This document shows positions 26,523-34,327 of a DNA stretch of 64,000 nucleotides, piece by piece. A model generated the notes under the pieces. That model ran no database searches. It was given only the letters and a program-made list of their open reading frames with translations, and was not told where the DNA came from. Position numbers and translations under genes: made by a program. This stretch comes from Telluribacter sp035998675 (GTDB lineage: Bacteria > Bacteroidota > Bacteroidia > Cytophagales > Spirosomataceae), in the NCBI RefSeq assembly GCF_035998675.1, contig NZ_DASYHI010000016.1:1-64000 (forward strand), in the 5' to 3' direction. Within the stretch, counting starts at the first letter, position 1. Each line of letters begins with the position of its first letter.

Positions 26523-27362
26523 CTATTTATTGGTAATGTCCCGTACCTGCTCTTTGATATCATCCATCTCAAATATTTTCTGCCAGCCCTCGCGGAAAAT
26601 GAGTGGCTTGGCCCGCTTGCTGATCTTGTAGGCGGCATCGGAGAACGTACCATTTACTTCCTTGAAAAGGACTGCGATCTGGATACGCAGGTGACCCAGT
26701 ACAAAATCGCGGGCGGCGGCTTCAGGTAGACCCAGTTCTATAATGCGGTCGTAACCTTCTTTTACTACTTCCATGCAAGTCTGCGCCAGGGTTTCTACCA
26801 TGGCCGGCTCGAGGATCGCCATCTGCTCCAGCGTAATGCGGTGCGTTTTATCGATGGGTGCGTACATATCCTGCGCTACTTTTTCACCCAGCTGGTAGTG
26901 TTCTTCGTTGCCGTGCATCAGGGCCACTACGATCGATTGCTTGGCCGAAATACCACCATAGAAGTCCCGGAAGGCCTGCTCGGTCGGCTCCCAGTTGAAG
27001 ATAGATGGGTGACAGGGGTGCGCAATCACGTAGCCCAGGTCGTCGCGGTGCGCAATCACACCATCCAGCGGGGCGGCCGGGTCCAGCGTCATCACCAGGG
27101 CGTTAGCCTTCATCTGAGGGATAATCTGTTGGGAAATCTGCCCAATGGTCACGTCGGGTACCGCCAGGATCACCACGTCCGCTTCGGGTACCGTAACTTC
27201 GGCGTTGGCAGTTAATACACCCCGCTCGGCCAGGTTTTGAATACCCCGCTCGCCTATTTCCACACAGTCTACCGCGTACTGGTCGTACTTCAGGAAGTTG
27301 TCCACTAACCTGCATCCCATTTTACCTCCGGCACCGATCAGGGCCACTTTAGTCTTGCTCAT
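26523..27362 (-). CDS. apnO: D-apionate oxidoisomerase (KARI/phosphogluconate dehydrogenase-like)
   Basis: 279 residues. The N-terminal Rossmann fold reads KVALIGAGGKMGCRLVDNF, and the C-terminal helical domain resembles the PGDH C-terminal family (YVIAHPCHPSIFN, ALMHGNEEHYQLGEKVAQD, DKTHRITLEQMAILEPAM). This arrangement is that of ApnO, which oxidises and isomerises D-apionate to 3-oxo-isoapionate in the known pathway, related in mechanism to ketol-acid reductoisomerase. It lies between the oiaC-like gene and GH140 on the same strand. Alternative: an uncharacterised hydroxy-acid dehydrogenase. Confidence 0.85.
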   Translation of the reverse strand: MSKTKVALIGAGGKMGCRLVDNFLKYDQYAVDCVEIGERGIQNLAERGVLTANAEVTVPEADVVILAVPDVTIGQISQQIIPQMKANALVMTLDPAAPLDGVIAHRDDLGYVIAHPCHPSIFNWEPTEQAFRDFYGGISAKQSIVVALMHGNEEHYQLGEKVAQDMYAPIDKTHRITLEQMAILEPAMVETLAQTCMEVVKEGYDRIIELGLPEAAARDFVLGHLRIQIAVLFKEVNGTFSDAAYKISKRAKPLIFREGWQKIFEMDDIKEQVRDITNK

Positions 27363-27455
27363 AATTAATAGTTGTTAGGTATTAGCTGATAGCTGTTAGT
27401 TTTTTCTTTTTTTAAGGTCGCATAGTCCCGCAAGTCAATGAAAGCATATAGCCTA

Positions 27456-28292
27456 CTACGTACAGCCTACTGCTTTTAAATACTCAATACTTTCCTCCAC
27501 CATCCGGGCTTCCGTTTTCAAGGTACCGTCCAGGGTACTTTGCGGGTTAGACCAGAGTTCCAGCGTGACGGTCCGGCAGCGACTGTGTCGGCTGAGTTGC
27601 TCTATAATCCAGGGAATGGGTAGCATTCCCTTACCGGCCGCGCTGCCCTCCACCGTAAAGCCCATTTTGTGGCTGACCCGCCGGATAATAATATCCTTGA
27701 TGTGCAGATTGACGGTATAGGGCGCCAGTACTTCTACTACTTCCCGTACCCCCTCTCCAGCACCCAGCGAGTTAGCCGTATCCAGACATACCCCCACCCA
27801 TTCGGTACTGGTCGCTTTTATTATTTCTTCAATCTCGCGTACCGGAAAACGGTCGTGGTTTTCGATGGCAAGTACTACGTTGGATTCTTTGAGGTGGGGC
27901 AATAATTCGTTGATAATCCTGATTACCTCCTCCTTTTCCGGCTCGTAGCCGCCGTCGTCCATGACTACCCGCAGGAAAGGCGACCGGCAGCGCGCGGCTA
28001 TGGTCAGGTACCGGGTTATGTTATCCACCGACAGCCGTCGGGTACCTACTTCCAGCTGTATTCCTGCGGCCTCCGCTCTCTGTATCAATTGCTCCAGATC
28101 CTCTTCCGAAAGCTGGTGGAGGGGCAGGTTGTCGCCGAACTGTAAGTACCTGAGTCCGTACGTAGCCGCCTGCTCCACCAGCTCAACCGGGGTCATCGGG
28201 TGCTCGGGTAAGGAACCGGGTACACCCACCGCCCAGGGAAATGAATAGGTACTTAGGCCTAAGTCCAAAATAATCTGAATTTTATTATGCAA
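27456..28292 (-). CDS. oiaC: 3-oxo-isoapionate decarboxylase-like TIM barrel (sugar phosphate isomerase/epimerase fold)
   Basis: 278 residues of the AP-endonuclease-2/xylose-isomerase-like barrel. The four metal ligands of the fold are visible as Glu in LAIENHDRFP, Asp in GVCLDTANSLGAG, His in NLHIKDIII and Glu in TVTLELWSN. In the described pathway a protein of this fold, OiaC, decarboxylates 3-oxo-isoapionate to L-erythrulose. The call rests on fold plus location next to apnO. No ATG is available: TTG at 28292 or TTG at 28268 (MDLGLSTYSF) are the options, and the latter fits family starts better. First gene of the apiose row, divergent from the AraC gene. Confidence 0.75.
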   Translation of the reverse strand: MHNKIQIILDLGLSTYSFPWAVGVPGSLPEHPMTPVELVEQAATYGLRYLQFGDNLPLHQLSEEDLEQLIQRAEAAGIQLEVGTRRLSVDNITRYLTIAARCRSPFLRVVMDDGGYEPEKEEVIRIINELLPHLKESNVVLAIENHDRFPVREIEEIIKATSTEWVGVCLDTANSLGAGEGVREVVEVLAPYTVNLHIKDIIIRRVSHKMGFTVEGSAAGKGMLPIPWIIEQLSRHSRCRTVTLELWSNPQSTLDGTLKTEARMVEESIEYLKAVGCT

Positions 28293-28339
28293 ATATCCAC
28301 TCCTATTGACTCAGATGCTACGTCTTTTCTTACGAATAG

Positions 28340-28370
28340 TTGAAGTATTTTAGCAAGATTAGGTACTTTG
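28340..28370 (+). promoter_or_regulatory. Candidate promoter of the AraC regulator gene
   Basis: TTG at 28340-28342 and TACTTTG at 28364-28370, 21 bp apart, approximate the Bacteroidota -33/-7 elements. The ATG at 28398 would lie about 20 bp after the expected transcription start, which supports that start over the in-frame TTG at 28368. Confidence 0.35.
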
Positions 28371-28397
28371 GATTACTATATCGTTAGTATACTACCA

Positions 28398-29267
28398 ATG
28401 CTCTCCCCTTCCTACCGACTTATTAACCCGCAGGCCAACCGCTCATTTATCTTTAAGTGGGAGCCCTTTGACCTGACAACCCGCTGGCACTACCACCCGG
28501 AACTGGAACTGATTTATTTCATCGAAGGGAAAGTAAGTGGCGTAATGGGCGACGGCTTCGGGGAGTTTGAGGAGGGCGAAGTAGTACTGCTGGGCGCTAA
28601 CTTCCCGCACGTGCTGCAGCCGCACAGTGAGTACACGCAGCAGTACCCGGCTGCCCGTCCCTTCGGGCTTATCATCCAGTTTACGGAATGTTTTTTGGGC
28701 GAAGCATTTATCAACAGCCCGGAGCTACAGGGCCTGAAACAGCTCTTTGACCGGGCTCGGCGGGGTGTCCGGTTTGGCAGGCGGGCCTCCCATAAGGTTG
28801 CAGAAGTACTTAGGTGCACGCCAGACCAGCCCGACAGCCGCAAGTTGATGGAGTTGCTGAACGTACTCCTGACGCTTTCAGAAACGGCCGACTTTGACTA
28901 CCTCACCCATCAGGGCTACTACTTTGACCACAGCCGCGACGAGGAGCGCATGTGGCAGATCAACCAGTACGTGTATCGCCACTTTACCGAGCGCATCACC
29001 ATTGCCGACGTGGCCGCCATCGCCAACATGAGCGAAACGGCCTTCTGTAGGTACTTCAAGAGCCGCACCCTCAAACCCTTCACTCGCTACCTCAACGAAA
29101 TCCGAATCGCCTACGCCTGCAAGCTCCTGCAGAAGCCCAACTACACCGTCACCGAAGCCTGCTTCGAGGCGGGTTTTAACAGCCTGTCGTATTTTAATCG
29201 TCAGTTTAAGGAAGTCATGCAGCTATCGCCGCAGAAGTACCGGCACTGGGTGGCGGCGAAGAAGTAA
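28398..29267 (+). CDS. AraC-family transcriptional regulator of the apiose locus
   Basis: 289 residues from the ATG at 28398. An N-terminal cupin sensor domain (RWHYHPELELIYFIEGKVSG, GEVVLLGANFPHVLQPH) is followed by a C-terminal AraC double helix-turn-helix (ITIADVAAIANMSETAFCRY and VTEACFEAGFNSLSYFNRQF). Regulators of this layout usually bind a sugar or related ligand. Divergent placement 105 bp from oiaC makes it the obvious candidate to control the apiose row. The ligand is unknown; free apiose or an early intermediate is a reasonable guess. Confidence 0.9.
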   Translation: MLSPSYRLINPQANRSFIFKWEPFDLTTRWHYHPELELIYFIEGKVSGVMGDGFGEFEEGEVVLLGANFPHVLQPHSEYTQQYPAARPFGLIIQFTECFLGEAFINSPELQGLKQLFDRARRGVRFGRRASHKVAEVLRCTPDQPDSRKLMELLNVLLTLSETADFDYLTHQGYYFDHSRDEERMWQINQYVYRHFTERITIADVAAIANMSETAFCRYFKSRTLKPFTRYLNEIRIAYACKLLQKPNYTVTEACFEAGFNSLSYFNRQFKEVMQLSPQKYRHWVAAKK

Positions 29268-29391
29268 CGGGCAAAAAGTACCGGGCCTGCATAATAAAAC
29301 TTGTGCTGTTGTGCGTAGGACTACAAATCTTCCTCTCCACAGAAACAGATATAAGAAAATTGCTCTGAATCAAATAAACCTATAACACGCC

Positions 29392-31278
29392 CTACTCTAC
29401 CACAAAATCCAAATTCTCCGTAACCCGTTCGCCCTCCTCAATAAACCGATTCCTGTACAAATCAATCCGACGTTTCGCCTCTTCCAGATCGGTATTATTA
29501 AGGTTAATATTCAAAAAATCAATAAACCAGGGGAATTTATGCTCACTCAACACATACGCCAGGACAATCTCTTTTGAAATGGGCAAGGTGGAAGTTTTTG
29601 AATCGTCAAATACATCTTTGTTTCCTGCTTTCAGCAGTTTTTCATATTCTTCCACAAATAATTTTTTGAATAATTCAGCTGTAAACGTATCGCCTGCCCT
29701 CGTTCCGGTAGGCGCGTCGGCTTCGGTCAGAGTGGCTCCTTTTTGTACCCATTCCCAAAGGATACTGAGCCGGATTTCGCCCGTAGCCATGTCTTCCATG
29801 AGGTAGAGAATATCGTCATTGCCAAAAAAGTCGGCGGCTTTGAGGGCCGCAGCCTGCATTCCCTGTCCAAAGGCGTTGCCGTACTGTAGGGCCACGCTCA
29901 GCAAGTTGCGGGCCCCGCGGATGGTAGTGGGGGCTTCCTCGATCAGAATCAGGCCATCGGCATCGGGTTGGGTATAGGTTAACTTCGGAAACTCCCGGCC
30001 GGCCTGATTGGCTTCGCCCACTTTTTCCCAGACAGGTCGTACGATATGAACCATTTTCCAGTGCGCTACCCACTTGCCACTCGCGCCTTCGCGCTGTTCG
30101 CGTTCGGCTCCAGCCACCGCTTTTTTCATACTTGCAGCTACTCCCTCCGTAGAGCCAACGGGTATGTTGGGCTCCATGCCGCCTTGCCAAAGGGCGAAGT
30201 TCCCATGGATGTCAGGCGTATTGACTGCGCAGCGAACCCGGTTTTCGTAGTTACGCATGTATCCGTAGGTCATGGTAATGGCCTCAATGTCCGGATTGAT
30301 AAAGGTGTTGTCCCAAGCCATGGCGTCGGATACGCTGTTGATATAGTCCCAGCGACCGGTGTTATAGCCCACAAAATGCTTGCCTAGGGCGGCCCGGATT
30401 TCCATCAACTGATGGGTGGCTTCCAGTTGTTCGACCAGTACGTATACTTTAATGGTACCTACGGGCAGGCCAAGGTGCGTTTCCAGGGCTGCCAACAGGT
30501 CATTCCAAAGGGCCGCTTCCCCAGCGGTCTGGATTTTAGGCAAATACAACACCAGCGAAGACCCCTTCTTCTGGAGCTCCTGGTAATTATTAACTACGTA
30601 CAGGGTGGCATCCACTACCGAGGCAGCCATAGCCACGCCATCGGCATCACGCAGGTGGCGGTCGTCGAGGTGCAGGCCCCGTGCCCGGAAAATGACGGTG
30701 GTAAAGTCCAGTTGTTTCTGCCAGTCTTCAATAAGCTTTTTTCCAAAGAAGCCCTGCGCCCACTGGTTTATTTCACCCGCCACTTTTTCGGCGGCCTGCA
30801 GAAATACGGAGTCTTTTTTAATCGCCAGTTTTAGATTCCGCTGGTTGTCCAGCGACATGGTCGCGATTTGGCCAAGCGCATCTTCGCCATCAAACATCCA
30901 GCCATCGGCTCCCGACAGCAAGGCATACGCCACGTTCCTGATGCTGCTTTCCAGCGGGGCATTGGGCTTGGCCGCGGGACCGGTACCCTGAATCCACTGC
31001 CGTTGCAAATCGGCCGGAATGGCCGCTCCCTCAAATTTTCCATCCCGCGCATCCTGTACTTTAATACTCGTTCGGGGTATGGTACTTTCAGGGTCTAAAA
31101 AAGTGATTCTCTGTTTCTGTTCCGCCCGTTGGGCCCGGCGCTCGATGCGGGCCGACATTGCTTCTTTTATTTCTTGGTTGAAGGGTGCTAACGCTTTTAG
31201 GGCGGCTAGTGCCTCGGGGGTATAGATGTCGCTGTACTCTTCCTGTAAATTTCCGTTAATGAGGATAGATTGGTTCAT
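29392..31278 (-). CDS. aceB: Malate synthase (A-like, long form)
   Basis: 628 residues, longer than the usual 530-550 of malate synthase A. It condenses glyoxylate with acetyl-CoA to malate. Family landmarks: FRARGLHLDDRHLRD near residue 200, KVYVLVEQLEATHQLMEIRA, HFVGYNTGRWDYINSVSD, FALWQGGMEPNIPV and ILYLMEDMATGEIRLSILWE, which carries the conserved catalytic Asp. No isocitrate lyase gene is nearby; instead it follows lutC in the same direction after a 261-bp gap. A role in using glyoxylate from glycolate or similar is therefore possible. Confidence 0.88.
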   Translation of the reverse strand: MNQSILINGNLQEEYSDIYTPEALAALKALAPFNQEIKEAMSARIERRAQRAEQKQRITFLDPESTIPRTSIKVQDARDGKFEGAAIPADLQRQWIQGTGPAAKPNAPLESSIRNVAYALLSGADGWMFDGEDALGQIATMSLDNQRNLKLAIKKDSVFLQAAEKVAGEINQWAQGFFGKKLIEDWQKQLDFTTVIFRARGLHLDDRHLRDADGVAMAASVVDATLYVVNNYQELQKKGSSLVLYLPKIQTAGEAALWNDLLAALETHLGLPVGTIKVYVLVEQLEATHQLMEIRAALGKHFVGYNTGRWDYINSVSDAMAWDNTFINPDIEAITMTYGYMRNYENRVRCAVNTPDIHGNFALWQGGMEPNIPVGSTEGVAASMKKAVAGAEREQREGASGKWVAHWKMVHIVRPVWEKVGEANQAGREFPKLTYTQPDADGLILIEEAPTTIRGARNLLSVALQYGNAFGQGMQAAALKAADFFGNDDILYLMEDMATGEIRLSILWEWVQKGATLTEADAPTGTRAGDTFTAELFKKLFVEEYEKLLKAGNKDVFDDSKTSTLPISKEIVLAYVLSEHKFPWFIDFLNINLNNTDLEEAKRRIDLYRNRFIEEGERVTENLDFVVE

Positions 31279-31460
31279 TCTTTGGGGAAATGGATGAAAG
31301 TTTATTTACCTGTTTTGCGTTTCTTTCAGCGTATATTTAGGGTTAGCTATCAGTCGGAGAGGAAACGGCCGGAGGAGCCACCGTGTCGGACCGACGAAGC
31401 GGCAACGGCCACCGTGGCAGCGGAGCCTCCCGCCTGGCGGTGGAAGACCTCTATAATGAA

Positions 31461-31486
31461 CTGTCTTCGACTCCGCTCAGACGGAC
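31461..31486. repeat. REP-like element in the lutC-malate synthase gap
   Basis: GTCTTCGACTCCGCTCAGAC followed by GGAC resembles a palindromic element (TTCGACTnCGCTCAG core) that is repeated in many bacterial genomes. The preceding 31360-31440 is a GC-rich, partly symmetric stretch of the same 261-bp gap. Only one copy is in this window, so the call is tentative. Confidence 0.4.
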
Positions 31487-31539
31487 AATTGATTCTGCTT
31501 AGACTGACATTTTGCTAAAACCTAACAACCTAACAGCTA

Positions 31540-32124
31540 TCAACCTATTACAAACACGGCCATAGACAGTGGCCCGTGGGCTCCCAGTACCAGGGCCTGC
31601 TCGATATCAGCCGTTTTGGAAGGTCCGCCAATAAACCCCCCGAACCCATAGGTACCTTCACCGATGATTTCGTAGGCTTCGTGCAGGGTGGGCACGATAC
31701 TTTCGGCCCGGACCACTACGGCCAGGTGCTGACAGATGTACGGGATGATGCGCTGCCCCATCACTTCATCGGACAGCCACACAGCCCCGTTTTCGGCAAC
31801 CGAAAAATGCGCGTTAATAATGGCCAGCTCAATATCTTCGTACGTATGGGGATCTACGTCCGGGGCAATCCATTCAAAATTTCCAGTGAGTTCCGGCAGG
31901 GTGGTTACGATGCGTTTTTCCAGGTCGTACTTCTCCTTGATAATGGCTTTAATGGCCTCTAAATCATCTACCAGATATACGTCACCCCCAATGCTTTCAA
32001 ATACCGTCCTGTATTTTTGAACAACATCTTTCATTTCTCCCCTGAATACAGAGAGGTCCGGTAAAGGCAACGAAGGGGGTTGGTTTTGTAAAACTTCTCC
32101 CAGTATTTTTTCCCTGGTACTCAT
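31540..32124 (-). CDS. lutC: Lactate utilization protein C (LUD domain)
   Basis: 194 residues made up of a single LUD domain (FESIGGDVYLVDDLEAIKAI, DVDPHTYEDIELAIINAHF, VAENGAVWLSDEVM, EAYEIIGEGTYGFGGFIGGP). With LutA and LutB it forms the iron-sulphur lactate oxidation complex that converts L-lactate to pyruvate. Its start is 4 bp after the lutB stop, so translation is likely coupled. Confidence 0.93.
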   Translation of the reverse strand: MSTREKILGEVLQNQPPSLPLPDLSVFRGEMKDVVQKYRTVFESIGGDVYLVDDLEAIKAIIKEKYDLEKRIVTTLPELTGNFEWIAPDVDPHTYEDIELAIINAHFSVAENGAVWLSDEVMGQRIIPYICQHLAVVVRAESIVPTLHEAYEIIGEGTYGFGGFIGGPSKTADIEQALVLGAHGPLSMAVFVIG

Positions 32125-32128
32125 ATCC

Positions 32129-33517
32129 TTATTTTGGTTTGTTCTTTTCGTTTTTAATGTACCACTCGCTGAAAGACTCTTTGGGGCCCTCCGGCATGTC
32201 GCGTTGTTTGTACCAGGGGTTGAGTTTGTTGTTCACAACGACGGGGATGTTTTGCATAAACCATCTACCCGCCCGGCCCGCTTTGTCTAATTTTTCGGGC
32301 GAAGACAAGGTCCAGGCCATGGCCTTCATCCCCAGGGCTTTGGTACTGGTGGCGTGGCCTTCTTTTACAATCACCTGCCGCCATTTGTACAACTGGTCGT
32401 GGATGTTGATTTTTACGGGACATACGTTGGAGCAAGACCCGCAAAGGGTGGAAGCAAAGGGTAGGTCCGCGTGCCGTTTCATATCCAGATTCGGCGCCAG
32501 TATAGCGCCAATCGGTCCGGAGATCGTATTGTGATAACTCAGCCCCCCGCTTTTCCGGTACACCGGGCAGGTGTTCATACAAGCCCCACACTTGATGCAT
32601 TTCAGCGAATTTTGAAAATCCGGTCGGCCCAGTTGCCGCGTCCGGCCGGCATTCACCAGAATCAGGTGCATCTCCTGCCCTTGCCGTGGCTTTTTATAAT
32701 GACTGGAATAAATGGTAATGGGCTGGCCGGTGGCACTTCGGGCCAGCAATCTGAGAAAAACACCGAGGTGTTTTTTCTGAGGGATGATCTTTTCGAGCCC
32801 CATAGAGGCAATCTGTACCTCCGATAAATGCGCCCCCATGTCGGCGTTACCTTCGTTGGTACATACTACGTATTCGCCGGTTTCGGCTACGGCGAAGTTT
32901 ACCCCGGTCAGGGCGGCGCGGCGGGTCATAAAAACATTGCGCAGGTGTTTGCGGGCAACCCTCGTCAACTGGGTGGGGTCCGACAATCCTTTTTCAGTGC
33001 CCAGGTGTTCATGAAACAGCTCTCCTATTTCTTCTTTCCGCTTATGGATGCACGGCAGTACGATATGGCTCGGCGGTTCATTGTCAATTTGCTGTATATA
33101 CTCTCCCAAATCCGAGTTGATAACGCCTATGCCCCGTTCTTCCAGGTACTCATTCAGGCCGCACTCTTCGGTAAGCATGGACTTACTTTTCACCATCTGA
33201 GTAATCTCTTTTGCTTTCAGAATGGCATACACAATTTCATTATGCTCTTCGGGAGTATCAGCCCAATGTACCACAATACCATTCTTTTTGAGATTGGCTT
33301 CAAACTGCAGCAGGTACTTATGCAGATTGGAAATAACGTTGCTTTTGATCTGGGACGCCGCCTCCCGAAGCTCCTCCCATTCCGGTATTGCTTTTGATGC
33401 GATATCCCGCTTCTCCCGGATGTACCATAGCGCACCGTCGTGCCAGTCCACCCGCTCTTCATCTTTTATGAAGGCTTCGGCTAATGCGGCATGATCTTTT
33501 GTTTTGGGCTGGCTCAT
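32129..33517 (-). CDS. lutB: Lactate utilization protein B (iron-sulphur, LUD domain)
   Basis: 462 residues: an N-terminal LUD domain (KSKSMLTEECGLNEYLEERG, DLGEYIQQIDNEPPSHIV) followed by a ferredoxin-like region with two 4Fe-4S motifs, CIKCGACMNTCPVY and CGSCSNVCPVKI. It is the large electron-transfer subunit of the LutABC complex. The start codon overlaps the lutA stop (ATGA, 33514-33517), and lutC follows after 4 bp, so the three are one translational unit. Confidence 0.95.
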   Translation of the reverse strand: MSQPKTKDHAALAEAFIKDEERVDWHDGALWYIREKRDIASKAIPEWEELREAASQIKSNVISNLHKYLLQFEANLKKNGIVVHWADTPEEHNEIVYAILKAKEITQMVKSKSMLTEECGLNEYLEERGIGVINSDLGEYIQQIDNEPPSHIVLPCIHKRKEEIGELFHEHLGTEKGLSDPTQLTRVARKHLRNVFMTRRAALTGVNFAVAETGEYVVCTNEGNADMGAHLSEVQIASMGLEKIIPQKKHLGVFLRLLARSATGQPITIYSSHYKKPRQGQEMHLILVNAGRTRQLGRPDFQNSLKCIKCGACMNTCPVYRKSGGLSYHNTISGPIGAILAPNLDMKRHADLPFASTLCGSCSNVCPVKINIHDQLYKWRQVIVKEGHATSTKALGMKAMAWTLSSPEKLDKAGRAGRWFMQNIPVVVNNKLNPWYKQRDMPEGPKESFSEWYIKNEKNKPK

Positions 33518-34251
33518 ATCGTTGCATTTAAGATTTCTGAAATGTGAATTACCTTCACCGCACTGTTTTTTCGGTGCAGGATACCTTCCAGGTGCATCAG
33601 GCAGGAAAGGTCAGACGAGGTAATGAATTCGGCGCCGTTACGGCTATGATCCGCCACCCGGTCTTTCCCCATTTTTACCGATACGGCTTCTTCCGAAACG
33701 GAGAAAACACCGCCAAATCCGCAACAGTCGTCGCACCGGTCCAGAGGTACCTGTTCCAATCCCTCCACCATCGCCAGTAGTTGTTCCGGCTTTGAAAAAG
33801 AAGGGGCGTTGAGTTCACTCATTTGGGCCAGATGCAGTCCGCGCAAACCGTGACAACTATGGTGCAATCCTACTTTATGGGGAAATACGGCATTGAGAGA
33901 CTTAATTTTCAGGACATCCGTCAAAAACTCCACTAGCTCGTACAGCTTTCCCCGAACTTCGGTGGCTTTTTCTTCCTGACTATCCGAATGAAGATGGTCT
34001 TTGAGATGGAGAATACAACTGGCCGATGGACCAACGATGTAGTCGAATTGAGCAAAGTTTTCGATAAAGGTATTGTTGCAATCCTGGGCAAGATACTCAA
34101 AGCCCGAATTGGCCATGGGCTGGCCGCAACAAATTTGCCTGGTGGGGAACACCACATTCACACCCGTTTTTTTTAGCAGTTCCAACGTCGCCCTTGCGGC
34201 ATTGGGATAAAACTGGTTGACGTAACACGGTATAAAAAGTCCGACGTTCAT
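33514..34251 (-). CDS. lutA: Lactate utilization protein A (CCG-domain iron-sulphur subunit)
   Basis: 245 residues with two cysteine-rich (CCG) domains of the LutA/GlpC/heterodisulphide reductase type: FIPCYVNQFYPNAARA with ICCGQPMANSGF, and HHSCHGLRGL with CDDCCGFGGVFSV. These ligate a special 4Fe-4S cluster. It heads the lutABC genes and follows the permease gene by 76 bp. Confidence 0.95.
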   Translation of the reverse strand: MNVGLFIPCYVNQFYPNAARATLELLKKTGVNVVFPTRQICCGQPMANSGFEYLAQDCNNTFIENFAQFDYIVGPSASCILHLKDHLHSDSQEEKATEVRGKLYELVEFLTDVLKIKSLNAVFPHKVGLHHSCHGLRGLHLAQMSELNAPSFSKPEQLLAMVEGLEQVPLDRCDDCCGFGGVFSVSEEAVSVKMGKDRVADHSRNGAEFITSSDLSCLMHLEGILHRKNSAVKVIHISEILNATI

Positions 34252-34327
34252 GGGGTTTAGGTTATTAGGATTTAGGCTAGTCTGATCTCAATTGTGAATG
34301 ATGAAAGTCAGGCTGGCAGATTGTCTT

